Part shown: one piece after another, positions 1 to 11,301 of the stretch
How the letters are laid out: each line of letters starts with the position of its first letter
How positions within the stretch are numbered: the stretch's first letter is position 1
Assembly: GCF_002994745.2 (NCBI RefSeq)
Contig: NC_037091.1
Span: 29,890,289 to 29,954,288, forward strand
Direction of reading: 5' to 3'
DNA: 64,000 nt
Source: Rosa chinensis
Lineage: Eukaryota > Streptophyta > Magnoliopsida > Rosales > Rosaceae
Made by a program: the position numbers and the translations under genes
Notes under the pieces: model-generated
Databases searched by the model: none
The model's input: the letters and a program-made list of their open reading frames with translations, nothing else
Told to the model about the DNA's origin: nothing

Positions 1-1458
1 ATATATTTACGTGAAATATATATATCTTGGTGGAATTGAGTGTGTAGTTTACTATTGTTGTGCAATGTGATGTTGAGGAAAATGTATGGTTTTGGAAATA
101 AAAGATGGTTTTGTTGGCTTTGAGTTTTGAAAGAATAGGTATGGTTTTGGTGATGGTTTGAGTTGAGAAACAATATTTGGAAAATGATTTCGTTATTGTT
201 TGAGGCTATTGGAGATGAGGAAACAATAGTATGTGATGACCTGTGTGGTGATCTGTGTGATGAGCTGTGTGGTGGTTGGCGTTATTAATGGATGTTTTTA
301 GTAAATGTTTCTATTTATTTCTATTATTGAATTATTTGTTTTCTTGGTAATCTCCTGAACTAAATTCTATGCAGGGATTACTGTTTCTGAATTGATTGTT
401 TTAATGGAATCTCCTGAACTAAGTTATATGCCGGGATTGCTATGATTTTATTGGTTGTTTTAATGTAATCTCCTGAACTATACTATATGCAGGGATTACT
501 ATGCCTTCTTCTGTTTAATTTTAATGGAATATACTATATGCAGGGATTACTATGATTTCTTTTGTTTGTTTTAATGTGATCTCCTGAACTAAGTTTCTAT
601 GCAGGGATTACTGATTTTTACTTAATGATTGTTGTGAGTGGTGTTGTGGGATTTGGAGTGAGGTGAACTGAGTTGTGATGCCCTAAGGTTGGCAGTTGGT
701 TGTTATTGTGAGACAATGAGTATGATTTCGTGGTTGTGCCGTTGAGGCAAAGGAATGGTGATCAGATAGATTGTGGGGACGTACAATGGTTAAAATATTG
801 GGAGTTATTTGTATAGTTGGAGATTGTGGGAAGTGAGATAAAATGAATTGAGAGACAGAGCATGTGGGTTTAGTTGGGTTGAAATTATTGAGCGTGATAA
901 AGAGTTATTTGAACTTGATGCTTTTGTTGAGATAATTGCTTATTGATGTTGTTAGACTGAGATAGTGAAAGCTTGTTTCGTGGAATTAAATGTTAATGCT
1001 TTAATTGTCTCACGAATTGAGGAATTATAAGCATGTGTGACGTGAGTCACTTTAATTGAGTTTACTCATACGGGCTGAAAAGCTTAGCGGGTTTGTTTTG
1101 TTCATTCCCAGTGCACTATTCTCTGGTGTAGGGGTTTTTGTGCAGGTTAGAATATCGGGTGATCGTTATCAAAGCTGAGGTGGACTTCCGTCACGTGGGT
1201 GTAGAAGGGCGCTTATACTTGTAGTCTTCCGCTGTGTAGTGAGTTGGTGAGAGTGGTTACAAGTTGAATTGATATTCAGTTTAATTTGTAAACTATTGTA
1301 ATGTAATATGTGACTCTAAAGAACGAGTCGGTATTGACATTGTGAGTTCAGTTTGGTTGTTACTTAGTTATTTGAAAAATTTTCTATATGTGTTTTCGTG
1401 TGTTTGTTCTCGCGTTTCGGATTTTGAATTTTCTTTATTCAAAATTCGGGGCGTGACA
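1..1458 (+). mobile_element. Large LTR (family A, copy 1), 5' part outside the window
   Basis: This is the 3' part of a long terminal repeat. It ends at the CA of GGGGCGTGACA and is nearly identical, in inverted orientation, to 2608 to about 4026; it also matches 13490-14677 closely. No retroelement coding sequence follows at 1459, so it looks like a solo LTR, but the 5' end and its target duplication lie outside the window. The candidate right-hand TSD would be TGCAT at 1459-1463. Superfamily is not provable without an internal region; large LTRs of this style are usual in Ty3/gypsy elements. Confidence 0.85.
346..612 (+). repeat. Subrepeat array in LTR A copy 1 (5 units of about 57 bp)
   Basis: Five imperfect units share the core TCTCCTGAACT, a variable A/T stretch, then TATGCAGGGATTACT. 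Within a unit the arms GTAATC-CCTG and CAGGGATTAC are complementary, with one bulged base, so each unit can fold into a stem-loop whose 14-15 base loop varies. The fourth unit has lost its left arm. Confidence 0.8.
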
Positions 1459-2602
1459 TGCATGCCTCATCGGAGAGTCACCCAAAGTTGTTCACATGTA
1501 TGGCTTGAAAATTCGCCACACATGCGGGGGCGTGTTGAGAATATACACCTCACATGGGAAAAATGGGACATTGCCTATGAATTCACAACATCAATTCCAT
1601 CCTTAGAAACAAAGAAAACCAACTTTTACATCCTCAAGAAGGTCAGCACATGGCTGCTGCATCACCTTGAAACCAAATTTAGCCAATTCCAGACTAGATT
1701 TCTTAGCTGATACTAAAAAATGATGTATATGATCCAGTCAAATCATTGGCCCAATTTGTTTATGAATTTAGAAGTTGTAATCTAAATAATGAGATAAAGG
1801 CACTTGAGCATAGAAGTACTAGGAAAAGTAGATGGGGACAAGTATAACCAAGGGAAATAGCACATGCCTTTACTCCTAGCTTATTTGCACTCGTCTCAAA
1901 TTCAGTCAGATCAGCATGTACCTGAATTTGCCCAAATCTGCAACCATCCCAAGTAGAGAGTTTTTAGTTCCCAATGAAAACGGAAGCAACGATCTAAATG
2001 AATAAAATTAATCAGTTAATCACCCAGAAACATAGTAGTAAATAACAACTGAAACCAAAGAAAATGAATTAGAAACCAAATAATAATACTGGATCATTTG
2101 TATGCACTACCTTAATTGCATGCATAGCTGATTGCCATCAATATTCTCCACAATAACACAAAGAAACTCATGAAAGGCCTTTAGGTTCTTCCAAGTATTA
2201 ACATGTGAAATGTTTATTAAATTCTTAGACTCGTTCAGATTATAATATTATTGTAGTTCTAGATGTGAAAAAAATATACAAGTTTTTACAATTCCTACAT
2301 ATTGGCTTCTAAGAAGTAGCCTCATCATACATTCCCATATTACAGCAATGTCGGTCTTACAACCAGAACCAAAGAGTGCATATTCTTCACTAGTTGCAAA
2401 ATTGGTCAAGTACACCAATTATATTGTACAATCCTTGGGTTTGAAAATCAATCTACTGATATAAAGATTAACATGAAAATTATTATATGTTTGACATTCA
2501 ATACATAAATCAAAACAAATGACACAGAGAATAAAGGGGAGGAAAAACCAAATCTCTACAAATGTCGACCCTAATAAGCAAAATATCTGCAGATTTTAGA
2601 AC
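1459..2602. other. Spacer between inverted LTRs; no gene recognised
   Basis: About 1.1 kb of AT-rich, apparently unique DNA lies between two inverted LTR copies. Reading frames are short and have no recognisable domain. A short GC-richer stretch around 1500-1560 contains GGGGGCGTGTTGAGAATAT, which resembles the junction seen next to Copia LTRs, but nothing else supports an element there. Confidence 0.4.
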
Positions 2603-2607
2603 AAAGA

Positions 2608-5493
2608 TGTCACGCCCCGAATTTTGAATAAAGTAATTCAAATCCGAAATGCGAAAACACACAAGGAAACACATGGAAAAATTTTCATTTAAAATAAGCA
2701 ACTAAATAGCTGAGCTTACAAACTAGACTGAATGTAAATTCAACATGTAACCACACTCACCAACTCACTACACAGCGGAAGACTACAAGTATAAGTGCCC
2801 TTCTACACCCACGTGACGGAAAGTCCACCTCAGCTTCCATAACGGTCACTCGATATTCTAACCTGCACAAAAACCCCTACACCATAGAATAGTGCACCGG
2901 GAATGAACAAAACAAACCCGGTAAGCTTTTCAGCCCGTATGAGTAAACTCAATTAAAGTGACTCACGTCACACATGCTTATAATTCCTCAATTCGTGAGA
3001 CAATTAAAGCATTAACATTTAATTCCACAAAACAAGCTTTCACTATCTCAGTCTAACAACATCAATAAGCAATTATCTCAACAAAAGCATCAAGTTCAAA
3101 TAAATCTTATCATGCTCAATAATTTCAACCCAACTAAAACCTACATGCTCTGTCTCTCAATTCATTTTATCTCACTTCCCACAATCTCCAACTATACAAA
3201 TAACTCCCAATATTTTAAACATTTTACGTCCCCACAATCTATCTGATCACCATTCCTTTGCCTCAACGGCATAACCACGAAATCATACTCATTGTCTCAC
3301 AATAACAACCAACTGCCAACCTTAGGGCATCACAACTCAGTTCACCTCACTCCAAATCCCACAACACCACTGTACTCACAACAATCATTAAGTAAAATCA
3401 GTAATCCCTGCATAGAAACTTAGTTCAGGAGATCACATTAAAACAAACAAAAGAAATCATAGTAATCCCTGCATATAGTATAGTTCAGGAGATTACATTA
3501 AAATTAAACAAAAGAAGGCATAGTAATCCCTGCATATAGTATAGTTCAGGGAATTACATTAAAACAACCAATAAAATCATAGTAATCCCTGCATATAACT
3601 TAGTTCAGGAGATTACATTAAAACAATCAATTCAGAAACAGTAATCCCTGCATAGAATTTAGTTCAGGAGATTACCAAGAAAACAAATAATTCAATAATA
3701 GAAATAAATAGAAACATTTACTAAAAACATCCATTAATAACGCCAACCACCACACAGCTCATCACACAGATCACCAAACAGGTCATCACATACTATTGTT
3801 TCCTCATCTCCAATAGCCTCAAACAATAACGAAATCATTTTCCAAATATTGTTTCTCAACTCAAACCATCACCAAAACCATACCTATTCTTTCAAAACTC
3901 AAAGCCAACAAAACCATCTTTTATTTCCAAAACCATACATTTTCCTTAACATCACATTGCACAACAATAGTAAACTACACACTCAATTCCACCAAGATAT
4001 ATATATTTCACGTAAATATATATATACGTAATCATCCACTCAGGAATGACCACTAATACCAACTATAGTTCACACGTAGTAAAACCAAGAAATTCATTTT
4101 TTTATATACTTTAAAACTCATTCCTTAAAACCATTTTTCACACATAACGAATAATTGTGCAATAAGGAAATTCGGTTCGTAAATGAACCATGTGAGATTT
4201 ACTCACCTCTAAACTCCCGTTGCGTCTTCTTACAGCTCAAAATCACAATCACAACCGTCCGCCAACTCAAACCGTCAATCACCTAATCACATACGGTCAC
4301 AACTTAGCACACAATTCATAAAACACAATTATACGAAGATCTAACGGTCGGATCTTCATCCGTGACCACACTAGGTCATCAGGACAGTCCTACGATCTTT
4401 ATATCAAAACTATAAGTCCATTGGACGGTCCGATCTTTACAGATCATAAATCGAACGATCGAAATCGATCGAAATCGTAAAATTCGTAACTTAATCATAC
4501 GATCTCCAAAAATTACAAACTATATATTGAAATGCTTGTATCGACGAGTAGATTACACTGAGGAGCAGAAACTGCCCCAGAGGTGGCTGGAAGCTGCCGG
4601 AAACCACCACCACAGTGGCGGCACCGCCACCAAACCAAAGTCAAAATTTGACAAAACTTCCAACATGAACGTTCTTCATCTCAACTCCAATTGAAACATT
4701 CATAACTAGCACAAAGTCAGAATCAAAGCCATTTGACCGGAATTTACCTCGCAAGTTCAGAAATTCGAAGAACCCTAGATTCCCAATCTTTAAAACTTGA
4801 GCTCCACAGATCAAATCGCAGGAAGCCTTCTTGGATGTAGCTTCTACTTCCTCTGGGCTAGAAAAGCCCTCAAAGAACTCGAGCTATAGTGGCCGGAGCT
4901 GGGAGATTCCAGGCCGGCGATTTGAGGCGATTTGCAGCTCGACCGTGCAACTTCTCGGCCTTGTAGCGTCGTCTACGGTGCTTCCCACTACGAATCACCA
5001 CCACAGACGTGTAGAGGGGACTGAGGAGAGCAGGATTCCTTTTGGATTCGAAGCAAAAGGTGGCTAGACGGTGGAGAAATCGGCCAGCGAAGGGGAGGGG
5101 GTGACTCGGGCTCGGGGAGAGAGAAAGAGAGGCCGACTGCACCAAAAATAGAAACCCTACTATTTTTGGAAATTTCCAAAAATAGCTAGGTATATATACC
5201 CAAAATGGAAACTTTTCCAAACGCAATAACGTCTTCATACCAACTCCAATTCTTGCGTTCCGCATATCCACGAACTCGTATCGACGCGCTCTACAACTTA
5301 CGTGAAGAAAGTTTTTGGAGAAACCCAACGAATAAAAAGTCAACCCTTTGACCCTTCGAAAATAAAATGTTTCGAATAATTATTCGTCCGAAACACTTCC
5401 GCTCTGCCCTCGAACCACGAAATCGTACTAACGAACATTTTATTAATTCAAGGAAATTCCAAGACATTAATAACGAATTTCCGGGGTCTTACA
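2608..5493 (-). mobile_element. Solo LTR (family A, copy 2), 2886 bp, TSD AAAGA
   Basis: The minus-strand LTR begins TGTAAGACCCC (reading left from 5493) and ends GGGGCGTGACA at 2608. It is flanked by perfect 5-bp duplications AAAGA at 2603-2607 and 5494-5498, which delimits it exactly and shows that a complete element recombined down to one LTR. A TATA-like GGTATATATACC lies near 5188-5200, so most of the LTR would be downstream of the transcription start. The many small reading frames inside it have no homology I recognise and are not called as genes. Confidence 0.95.
3401..3676 (-). repeat. Subrepeat array in LTR A copy 2 (5 units)
   Basis: This is the reverse-complement equivalent of the array in copy 1. 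AGTAATCCCTGCATA and AGTTCAGGAGATTAC recur five times at about 60-bp spacing. Each unit keeps complementary arms around a short variable loop. Confidence 0.8.
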
Positions 5494-5626
5494 AAAGAGA
5501 ATATCCTAAATTGAAAAAAATCTTCAAAGAAGGACGACTCACAAAAATCTCGATTCTCGCACTTTAAAACTTGACGTTGAAACTGCATCAGCATTTCAAT
5601 TGGTTGCTTCAAACAACTGTAAAAGA

Positions 5627-5735
5627 TTTTTTATTTTATTTTATTTTATTTTATTTAAAAGAGGATCAAAGGATTTCACTCTTACCCCCATGGTGACTCG
5701 AACTCATGACTTCGTATATAGGTAGTGGGTGCTCT
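5627..5735 (-). mobile_element. 5'-truncated tRNA-derived SINE with 15-bp TSD
   Basis: Read on the minus strand this starts AGAGCACCC, carries a B-box-like GAGTTCGAGTC and ends in a (TAAAA)n tail. It is flanked by perfect 15-bp repeats AACAACTGTAAAAGA at 5612-5626 and 5736-5750, as expected of LINE-machinery insertion. It matches the fuller copy at 30811-30938 but lacks the A box, so it is 5' truncated and unlikely to be transcribed by Pol III. Confidence 0.85.
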
Positions 5736-5811
5736 AACAACTGTAAAAGAATACATCTGAGTAAAATTTGCTTCCCTTAATGCAGACTACTACAAGCATT
5801 ACACAGGGTGA

Positions 5812-6010
5812 AACAACAGTTGGCTTGGGATTCAACTGAAGCAGACATGGGTAGGATTTCTTCAAGGAATTGGCTGCAAAATTGCAATATTCCATGTAAT
5901 CAGCATAATGGCAAAGATGAGATACTTGAGACCTCAGTGTATAGGTCTTTAAATTGAGGATACTCCGATACTTTCAACTGTTTTCTAAATTTACAGAGGA
6001 ACTTGTGAAA
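5812..6010. repeat. Diverged direct duplication, copy 1
   Basis: This stretch is similar in order and sequence to 7580-7775, sharing blocks such as GCAGACATGG, GAGATACT and TTTCAAC near TTTCTAAA. Similarity is patchy, so the duplication is old. It has no continuous reading frame; it may be non-coding or gene debris. Confidence 0.5.
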
Positions 6011-6078
6011 ATGAGCTATTCTTTCATTTTTCCATTAAATCAGTTTGTGATTGTAGGATTAGATCAAACAAAGTCTAA

Positions 6079-6588
6079 GGGGAAATATCACCAATGGTCA
6101 CTGAGTTATGACTTATTCGACACTTAACTCACTGTATTTTCAACAATATCACTTAACTCACTCAGTTTTACATCCGTCTTTCACTTAACTCACTGCCGTT
6201 AATTCTACCATTAGAAACCGTTAAAATTGAGGGTATATTTGTCAAAACACTTAAAAATCATTTTTAACTTAAAAAAACTACATTTATTAGACTTTTTTTC
6301 AATTTTTTTAAATTTCTGAAATTTCTAATAAAAAATGATTTTTTTAACGTAAATATAATTTGAAAAAAAAATTGTCTTTTAAAAAAAAAAAAAGAGTTAG
6401 AAATGCTTTTTTTTAGTGTTTAGACAAATATACCCTCAATTTTAATAGCTTTTAACGTCAGAATTAACGAAAATGAGTTAAGTGAAAGACGAATGTAAAA
6501 TTGAGTGAGTTAAGTGATATTGTTGAAAATACAATGAGTTAAGTGTCGAATAAGTCATAACTCAATGACCATTGATGATGTTTTCCCC
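6079..6588. mobile_element. Foldback MITE, 510 bp, 9-bp TSD AAAGTCTAA
   Basis: Terminal inverted repeats of about 180 bp begin GGGGAAATATCACCAATGG on the left and read GGGGAAAACATCATCAATGG from the right. Perfect 9-bp duplications AAAGTCTAA lie at 6070-6078 and 6589-6597. The TSD length and long TIRs indicate a non-autonomous Mutator-like (MULE) element. The centre is poly-A/T and non-coding. Confidence 0.92.
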
Positions 6589-6700
6589 AAAGTCTAAATA
6601 CAAACCTTAATGGGTACGCACTATTATTTAGAAACTGAATAGTTTTAATACTTCCTCCAAGTTACAAAACTTGAAAGAAGAAATGATACACGCATTTAAC

Positions 6701-6773
6701 TACTCATTCTACGAGGACTACATACATACACTTACTCATTCTACGAGGACTACATACATACACTTACTCATTG
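6701..6773. repeat. 32-bp tandem duplication
   Basis: TACTCATTCTACGAGGACTA plus CATACATACACT is repeated twice perfectly, followed by the start of a third unit. There is no coding context. Confidence 0.85.
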
Positions 6774-7579
6774 ATTAGTTTTGATGAATAAAAATGTTTT
6801 TGGAGAGAGCCTGATCTGTAGCAACCTCTAAAGAGACTCATGCCACTTTCTAATGAATAGAAAACTCTCATCAAGCACCACATATGATCACTGCAATGCA
6901 ATAGAGGCAATCAGAAATTTTCAAGAACACATTAGAAATAAAAATTGCCATCAATTGGAATATTAAGATTGATCCAAGTTCTTTCATAATATAAGTATTA
7001 AGTAGAAGTAGTAGCTCTTCTATCTTAAAGTGCCACTAGACATAGTGAATGGTAATCCAGATTGATGTTAGCTATTGAATATATGCTGCTCTCTTGCATG
7101 AATCTACAACAGAGGCAAACTCCAAGAAGGCGCGCATAGAGCCATTTTGTTTCCTTCTGAGTGATTTTAGTCACATAGTTTGAAGATGAATGTCATTTTC
7201 CTCTCTTTTTTCTTATATTAACAATTTCAGAGTAATAAAATCAATGTCAATGCCTTGTGTACTGTAGCCACTAGTTACTGCCTTAGAATAGTGCATGGAC
7301 TATACATATATATGTAGGACTGCCGATGCATAGATCACTTTGAATATACATGTGTAGTGCTTATAGTATAAATTGACAAGCTTGTTCAATTCTGGAGTAA
7401 GAGTTGCTAGCTAGGCTGAAAATGTGAAACTTGCCCTTAATGCACCTCAAAACAAGCCATAGTTAATTGTACATGGTGTACATGGTTACAAAGTATCAAA
7501 TTCTAATGCAGTAGTAACACACAAGATAGATCTGCCCGTCTGCTCTAAAAGAAGACTAGGCATTACAGAAGGTATAACA
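6774..7579. other. Intergenic DNA, nothing recognised
   Basis: AT-rich unique sequence without a convincing reading frame, RNA gene or repeat. It separates the MITE from the second copy of a diverged direct duplication. Confidence 0.5.
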
Positions 7580-7775
7580 ATGGTTGCAATTCAATTGTTA
7601 GCAGACATGGATAAGAATTTCTTCATGGAATTGGATGCAACTGAGATTATTCTCAATGTAATCAAGACAATGCTGGAGTCCCAGAGTTGAGATACTCATA
7701 GATTTCAATGCATAGGTATTCAAAATGAGGGTATGTCCTTTCAACCTTTTTCTAAAATTTCAGAGGAAGAATTGT
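7580..7775. repeat. Diverged direct duplication, copy 2
   Basis: This is the partner of 5812-6010, placed immediately 5' of the solo LTR at 7795. The shared order of blocks over about 200 bp shows common origin; no protein is apparent in either copy. Confidence 0.5.
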
Positions 7776-8089
7776 TTTTTGAGAGGACCCTATTTGTGAT
7801 GCCCCGGAAATTCGTAATTATTTTCCTAGGATTTTTCCGGAATCTAATTTTTGGTTGTTGGATGATTTTGTGGCTCGTGGATGGAGCGGAAGTGTTTCGG
7901 ATGAATTTTTATTCGGAAAGAATGACTTTAGGGGGGTAGCAAAGGTTGACTTTTGAAGCGTTGGGATTCTCTGAAAACTTCCTTCACGAAAGTTGTAGAG
8001 CGCGTCGATACGAGTTCGTGCACATGTGGAACATGAGAATCGGAGTTCGTATGAGAAAGTTATGAGTGTTTGAAGTTTTGGGAAAGTTC

Positions 8090-8097
8090 TATAAATA
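8090..8097 (+). promoter_or_regulatory. TATA box of LTR family B
   Basis: TATAAATA lies 295 bp inside the LTR, followed by a pyrimidine-rich stretch suited to a start about 30 bp downstream. It implies the remaining 2.5 kb of the LTR, including the stem-loop array, is transcribed leader or R/U5. Assignment is by sequence only. Confidence 0.6.
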
Positions 8098-9723
8098 GTA
8101 GTTTCCATTTTCAGAAACTTACTATTTTCATTTCTTTCACTCTTCTTTTTCGGGAAATCAGAAGCTCTGTTCTCTCTCTTCTTTGCGCGTGACCCGACGC
8201 GAACCCAGCGACCCGACCCGGGTTTTCCGGGGATCTCCGGCCACCTCTAACCTTGAAACCTGCACAGAACGATTCGCCTCTCTCGTGCGGTCGTCCCTGT
8301 GGCAGCCTCTTGCGGCGATTCGTGGTGGAGGAAGTGCAGCAAGGCGGTGCAGTTTGAAGATTTCAGACCCGGTCGGAAATCCTTGTTCCGACGTCGGCAA
8401 GGCTTCAAGTCTTCTTGGTTGAGCTCAGAGCAGCCTCGTCGATCGATCCTTGGTGGTTGTTTGGATCGTTTCACGTGAAACCTTGTTCAACTCAGTTGGG
8501 ATTACTGTTCACAGCTTGTGAGGTAGTTTTCGATCCCTTAAGCTTGTTTTCTGACTTCGAGCCAGTTATGAAAGTTCACAAGCATGCTTAGATGAAGAAC
8601 TTTGATGTTGGGAGTTTTGTGAAATATTGAGTTTTGGCCGGCGGTGCGCCACCACCTGTGGTGGCGTTCCGGCGGTGTTCCGGCCACTTAAGGAACTGTT
8701 TTTGGTATTATATATATTCTACTCGTTGATACGAGCGTTTCGATATATAATATGCAAATTTTGGTGTTCGTATGGAATTGTTATGATTTTTGCAGTTTCA
8801 TACCGATCGATTATTCTATCCATGAGGATTTGAGCGTCCGATCGACTTGTGGTTTGGTCACATCGATCGTGGACGTATTCCAGAGACTTTGGGAGGTCTC
8901 AGATGTGGTTTCGCCTCGATTGGCGCCACTTTGGGGATTTTAGTTCAAAACAGCGGTTTCGGACTTAAATTGGTTGTGAATCGTTACTGATTTGAGATCA
9001 TTGGTGAATAGGTGCTTCTAAAAGGTGAATTGGACGAGTTGTTAGTGATAGTGTTAGTTCGGTTCTGTATAGAAGACGCAGCGGGATTCTGAGGTGAGTA
9101 ATCTCACGAACGGGAATACCTTATTGTTTTGAGAGTTATTAGTTAACTGCAAACTATAGTTGGTATTAGTAGGCATTCCTGAGCGGATAACTACATATAT
9201 AGATATATATTTGCGTGAAATATATATGTTTTGGGTGGTTTGTGGATTTATGAAAACAATATGCATGAAATGATGCTTTTTATTGTTTTGGGGTGTGGCT
9301 TTTGGAAAACAAATGATTTGTGGAAATGATTGATTTCGATTTGTTTTGAAAAGTGTTGAGATTTGAGAAAAGCGTTGAGATTTGGGTATGAAAACAATAG
9401 GCATGAATTGATGCTTTTTATTGTTTTGTGTTATGGCTTTTTCGGAAAACAATGATTATGGAAATGTTGATTTCGATTGTTTTCAAAAGCATTGTGATTT
9501 GTGTAACATTTTGGGTCCAGTGTGACTCCTTTGATGTTTTGCTCCAAGGGACAGTGCGGTCCGAGGATCAAAGGTCTAAGACCTTGGGCAGAATCTCAGG
9601 TGACCACGTCTTTGGCTGGACGAGTGGTTACGTTTTCAGTTAGAGCTCTAATCTATCTGCCATATAGGTAATTCATGGGGTAACGGGAATTGGTTATTAA
9701 TAACTCATGACATTACGTATTTT

Positions 9724-10156
9724 TAGGGAACAAGGTGTGAGTTGCTTCCTTATTAATGGTTTTTAAGGGGACAAGGTGTGAGTTGTTTTCCTTATTAACG
9801 TTTTGATAGATATCAAGGTGTGAGTTGCTTTCTATGGTACGCTTATGGTACAACTAATAGAATTCAAGGTGTGAGTTGTTTTCTATGTTTTATTGATGGA
9901 AATCAAGGTGTGAGTTGCTTTCTATGGTACGCTTATGGTACAGCCGATAGAATTCAAGGTGTGAGTTGTTTTCTATGTTTTAACTGATAGAATTCAAGTG
10001 TGGGTTGTTTTCTATGGTACGATTTTGGTACACATGATGGGAACCAAGGAGTGAGTTGTTTTCTATGTTTCGATTTGAAAGGAAATTAAAGTGTGAGTTA
10101 TTCTCCTTTATTTCATGTTTTAAGGAATCAAAGTGTGAGTTGTTTTCCTCTTTTTG
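9724..10156 (+). repeat. Stem-loop subrepeat array in LTR family B (about 11 units)
   Basis: About eleven units share the loop core AAGGTGTGAGTTG. The flanks differ but stay complementary: ATAGAATTCAA pairs with TTGTTTTCTAT, AAGGGGACAA with TTGTTTTCCTT, and in the unit near 10079-10111 TTAA pairs with TTAT where other units have TCAA and TTGT. Unit spacing is irregular at 35-60 bp. This is an array of short imperfect hairpins with a constant loop and partly covarying stems. Confidence 0.8.
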
Positions 10157-10601
10157 GCGTGAGTTGTGCATGTGTGTTTTGAGTTACTCATACGGGCTTG
10201 CAAAAGCTTACCAGGTTTGTTGTGTGGCAACCCGGTACACTATTCAAACGGTGTAGGGGTTTATCCTATAGGTTAGGAAAATCGAGGTTGAGGCAGCGAG
10301 CTAGCAGCTTTACGGTAGGAAACCATCTTTGTGACTTCACCGTTATTTGGACTTCCGTTGTAGTGAGCTCTGAGGAGCATTTACGTTTTATCTTGTTGTT
10401 GACAATTTAATTCGTAAGCTTGTGTAGTATATAACTCTTTGGGGTGAGTGTATATTAACTTGAGGGTTCAGGGCATCAATATGTGTGTAAGTTTAAGGGA
10501 AAAAGATTTCAGGTATTTTGTATTGGTGACTGAACGTTCACGCATGTATAATTATGAGATTATATATATCGATTTTCATGTGTAAAATTAGAGGCGTGAC
10601 A

Positions 10602-10925
10602 CTATTAGAGTGAGCTATTTATCAATGTTGTATTGATTTTACTAAATGGGTTTCTGGAATGGGACGGAGATAATAGTTGATATGAATGAGGATAACTTGG
10701 AGGAAGATAATAGTATATATATATATATATATTAGACATTCTTCTTTTCTATCACTTTTTAAACATTCTTGCTCTTGATTAGGTTCAGTTTTCTTGCTGA
10801 CATTGACCATGGTTGACCGGTGCTCTACTATTATGTCTTTTTGTCGGAATTGCTAATTTGCTCTATTTTCACGTTTTTTACCTCGATTTCCACATCTTTG
10901 CTTATTACCTACGAAATAAATAAAA
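10602..10925. other. Intergenic DNA with (TA)n microsatellite
   Basis: Short AT-rich spacer between the solo LTR and a MITE. It contains a TA dinucleotide run at about 10713-10732 and nothing that looks like a gene. Confidence 0.6.
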
Positions 10926-11292
10926 GGGATAATTTCACAAATGATCACTCAACTATGACTCGTTCGACGCTTTGGTCACTCAATTTTCAAATATATCACT
11001 TTAATCACTCAACTATTACTCTATCAATCACTTTAGTCACCGAATAGGCATTTTGTCTCACTTTAATCACTTCTCCCAATCATTCTAATTTAGATTTCTC
11101 AATTTTTTACTATTGGTTGGACGAAAATATCCTTAATATTGTGGCAAATAATTTTTTTTAATGAAAAGATTAACGAAATGACTAGAGTGAATAATACAGT
11201 TAAAGTTGAGTGACCAAAGTGATATATTTAAAAAGTTAGTGACCAAAGTGTCAAACAGGTAAAACTTGAGTGACCATTTGTGATATTCTCCC
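10926..11292. mobile_element. Foldback MITE, 367 bp, 9-bp TSD TAAATAAAA
   Basis: TIRs begin GGGATAATTTCACAAATG on the left and GGGAGAATATCACAAATGG on the right, with long internal complementarity through the TCACTCAACT and TTTGGTCACT repeats. Perfect 9-bp duplications TAAATAAAA lie at 10917-10925 and 11293-11301. It is Mutator-like by TSD size and resembles, without being the same family as, the MITE at 6079-6588. Confidence 0.92.
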
Positions 11293-11301
11293 TAAATAAA
11301 A

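Larger units (their letters stand above)
7795..10601 (+). mobile_element. Solo LTR (family B), 2807 bp, TSD CTATT
   Basis: It starts TGTGATGCCCCGG and ends GAGGCGTGACA, with perfect 5-bp duplications CTATT at 7790-7794 and 10602-10606. It is related to family A: the same outer ends, a shared GAGTTCGTG...ATCGGAGTTCGTATGA block near 8011-8055, and the CTCATACGGGCT...GGTGTAGGGGTTT block near 10188-10262. The middle differs and has its own subrepeat array. No internal retroelement genes remain. Reading frames in its GC-rich 8150-8430 part overlap on both strands and are not called. Confidence 0.95.

Noticed and set aside
4831..5343. 157-codon and 78-codon frames in LTR A copy 2
   Set aside because: They lie in the LTR leader, are frameshifted in other copies and show no domain.
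1..5493. One full-length element with LTRs at 1-1458 and 2608-5493
   Set aside because: The two LTRs are inverted relative to each other, the right one has its own TSD, and the spacer has no gag or pol.
8158..8474. Overlapping GC-rich reading frames on both strands in LTR B
   Set aside because: Frames of 75-80 codons exist on both strands because the segment is GC-rich; none has a recognisable domain and none is kept in the related LTRs.
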